In this document: piece after piece, positions 14,000 through 14,080 of the stretch | Layout: the number at the start of each line of letters is the position of its first letter | How positions within the stretch are numbered: position 1 is the first letter of the stretch | NCBI GenBank assembly: GCA_013205335.1 | Contig: JABMNB010000802.1 | Location: 1-14,080 of the forward strand | From: Rhodospirillales bacterium | GTDB lineage: Bacteria > Pseudomonadota > Alphaproteobacteria > Reyranellales > Reyranellaceae | Direction: 5' to 3' | DNA length: 14,080 nucleotides | The notes under the pieces: model-generated | The model's input: the letters and a program-made list of their open reading frames with translations, nothing else | Database searches by the model: none | What the model was told of the DNA's origin: nothing | Translations under genes and position numbers: made by a program

Positions 14000-14080
14000 T
14001 CAGTCGGGCGTGACGCCGAAGCGGCGCTGCCAGAAGTCGCGGGAGCGGCGTTCGCCTACGTCGCAGCCCAGCTCGTATTC
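14000..14080 (-). CDS. 3' end of an unidentified protein gene (start outside window)
   Basis: On the minus strand a frame enters from the right edge and ends at the TGA at 14000-14002. It gives 26 residues that include EYELGCDVGERRSRDFW and end in RRFGVTPD. The fragment is charged and soluble-looking. The W..RFGVTP pattern loosely recalls DUF3606-like small proteins, but 26 residues are too few to assign a family. It is convergent with the FecR-domain gene, with 27 bases between the two stop codons and no strong terminator between them. Confidence 0.55.
   Translation of the reverse strand, partial: EYELGCDVGERRSRDFWQRRFGVTPD

Overview
The window looks like a high-GC proteobacterial chromosome, most likely an alphaproteobacterium. 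This rests on base composition, strong G/C third-position codon bias, and the style of the FecR-domain and NRPS/PKS proteins. It gives no genus. No tRNA, rRNA, CRISPR array, insertion sequence or integrase is visible.

Nearly all of it (1 to 12479) is one minus-strand operon encoding a compact hybrid NRPS-PKS assembly line. In transcription order the genes are: (1) a 633-aa A-PCP loading protein; (2) a 2525-aa KS-AT-ACP-aminotransferase-C-A-PCP megasynthase; (3) a 741-aa C-TE release protein; (4) a membrane-anchored alpha/beta hydrolase of the PAF-acetylhydrolase type that runs off the left edge. All three junctions are 4-base start/stop overlaps (ATGA, ATGA, GTGA), so the four products are probably translationally coupled. 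The hydrolase frame starts with GTG and is easily missed.

The inferred chemistry is as follows. The first A domain loads an amino acid; its specificity residues read by eye are valine-like. The KS/AT pair extends it once with malonyl-CoA. The embedded PLP aminotransferase converts the unreduced beta-keto group to a beta-amine, and the C-A-PCP module adds one more residue. The C-TE protein would then release the chain. With valine first, the extended unit would be 3,4-diamino-5-methylhexanoyl, an amino analogue of statine. The megasynthase order resembles microcystin McyE without its C-methyltransferase domain. The release protein is odd: its C domain has HS in place of the catalytic HH pair, it has no A or PCP of its own, and its TE has a Cys nucleophile in an altered motif (GHCIYG).

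From 12480 to 13081 lies about 600 bp without an intact gene. It holds a candidate promoter and leader for the operon with an operator-like inverted repeat, a perfect 20-bp palindrome, and a plus-strand remnant of a DUF1428 (YbaA-like) gene. A plus-strand gene (13082 to 13972) encodes a secreted FecR-domain protein with a Gly/Pro-rich tail. The last 81 bases hold the 3' end of an unidentified convergent minus-strand gene.

No phosphopantetheinyl transferase, MbtH protein, transporter or pathway regulator is present, so those functions must lie elsewhere.
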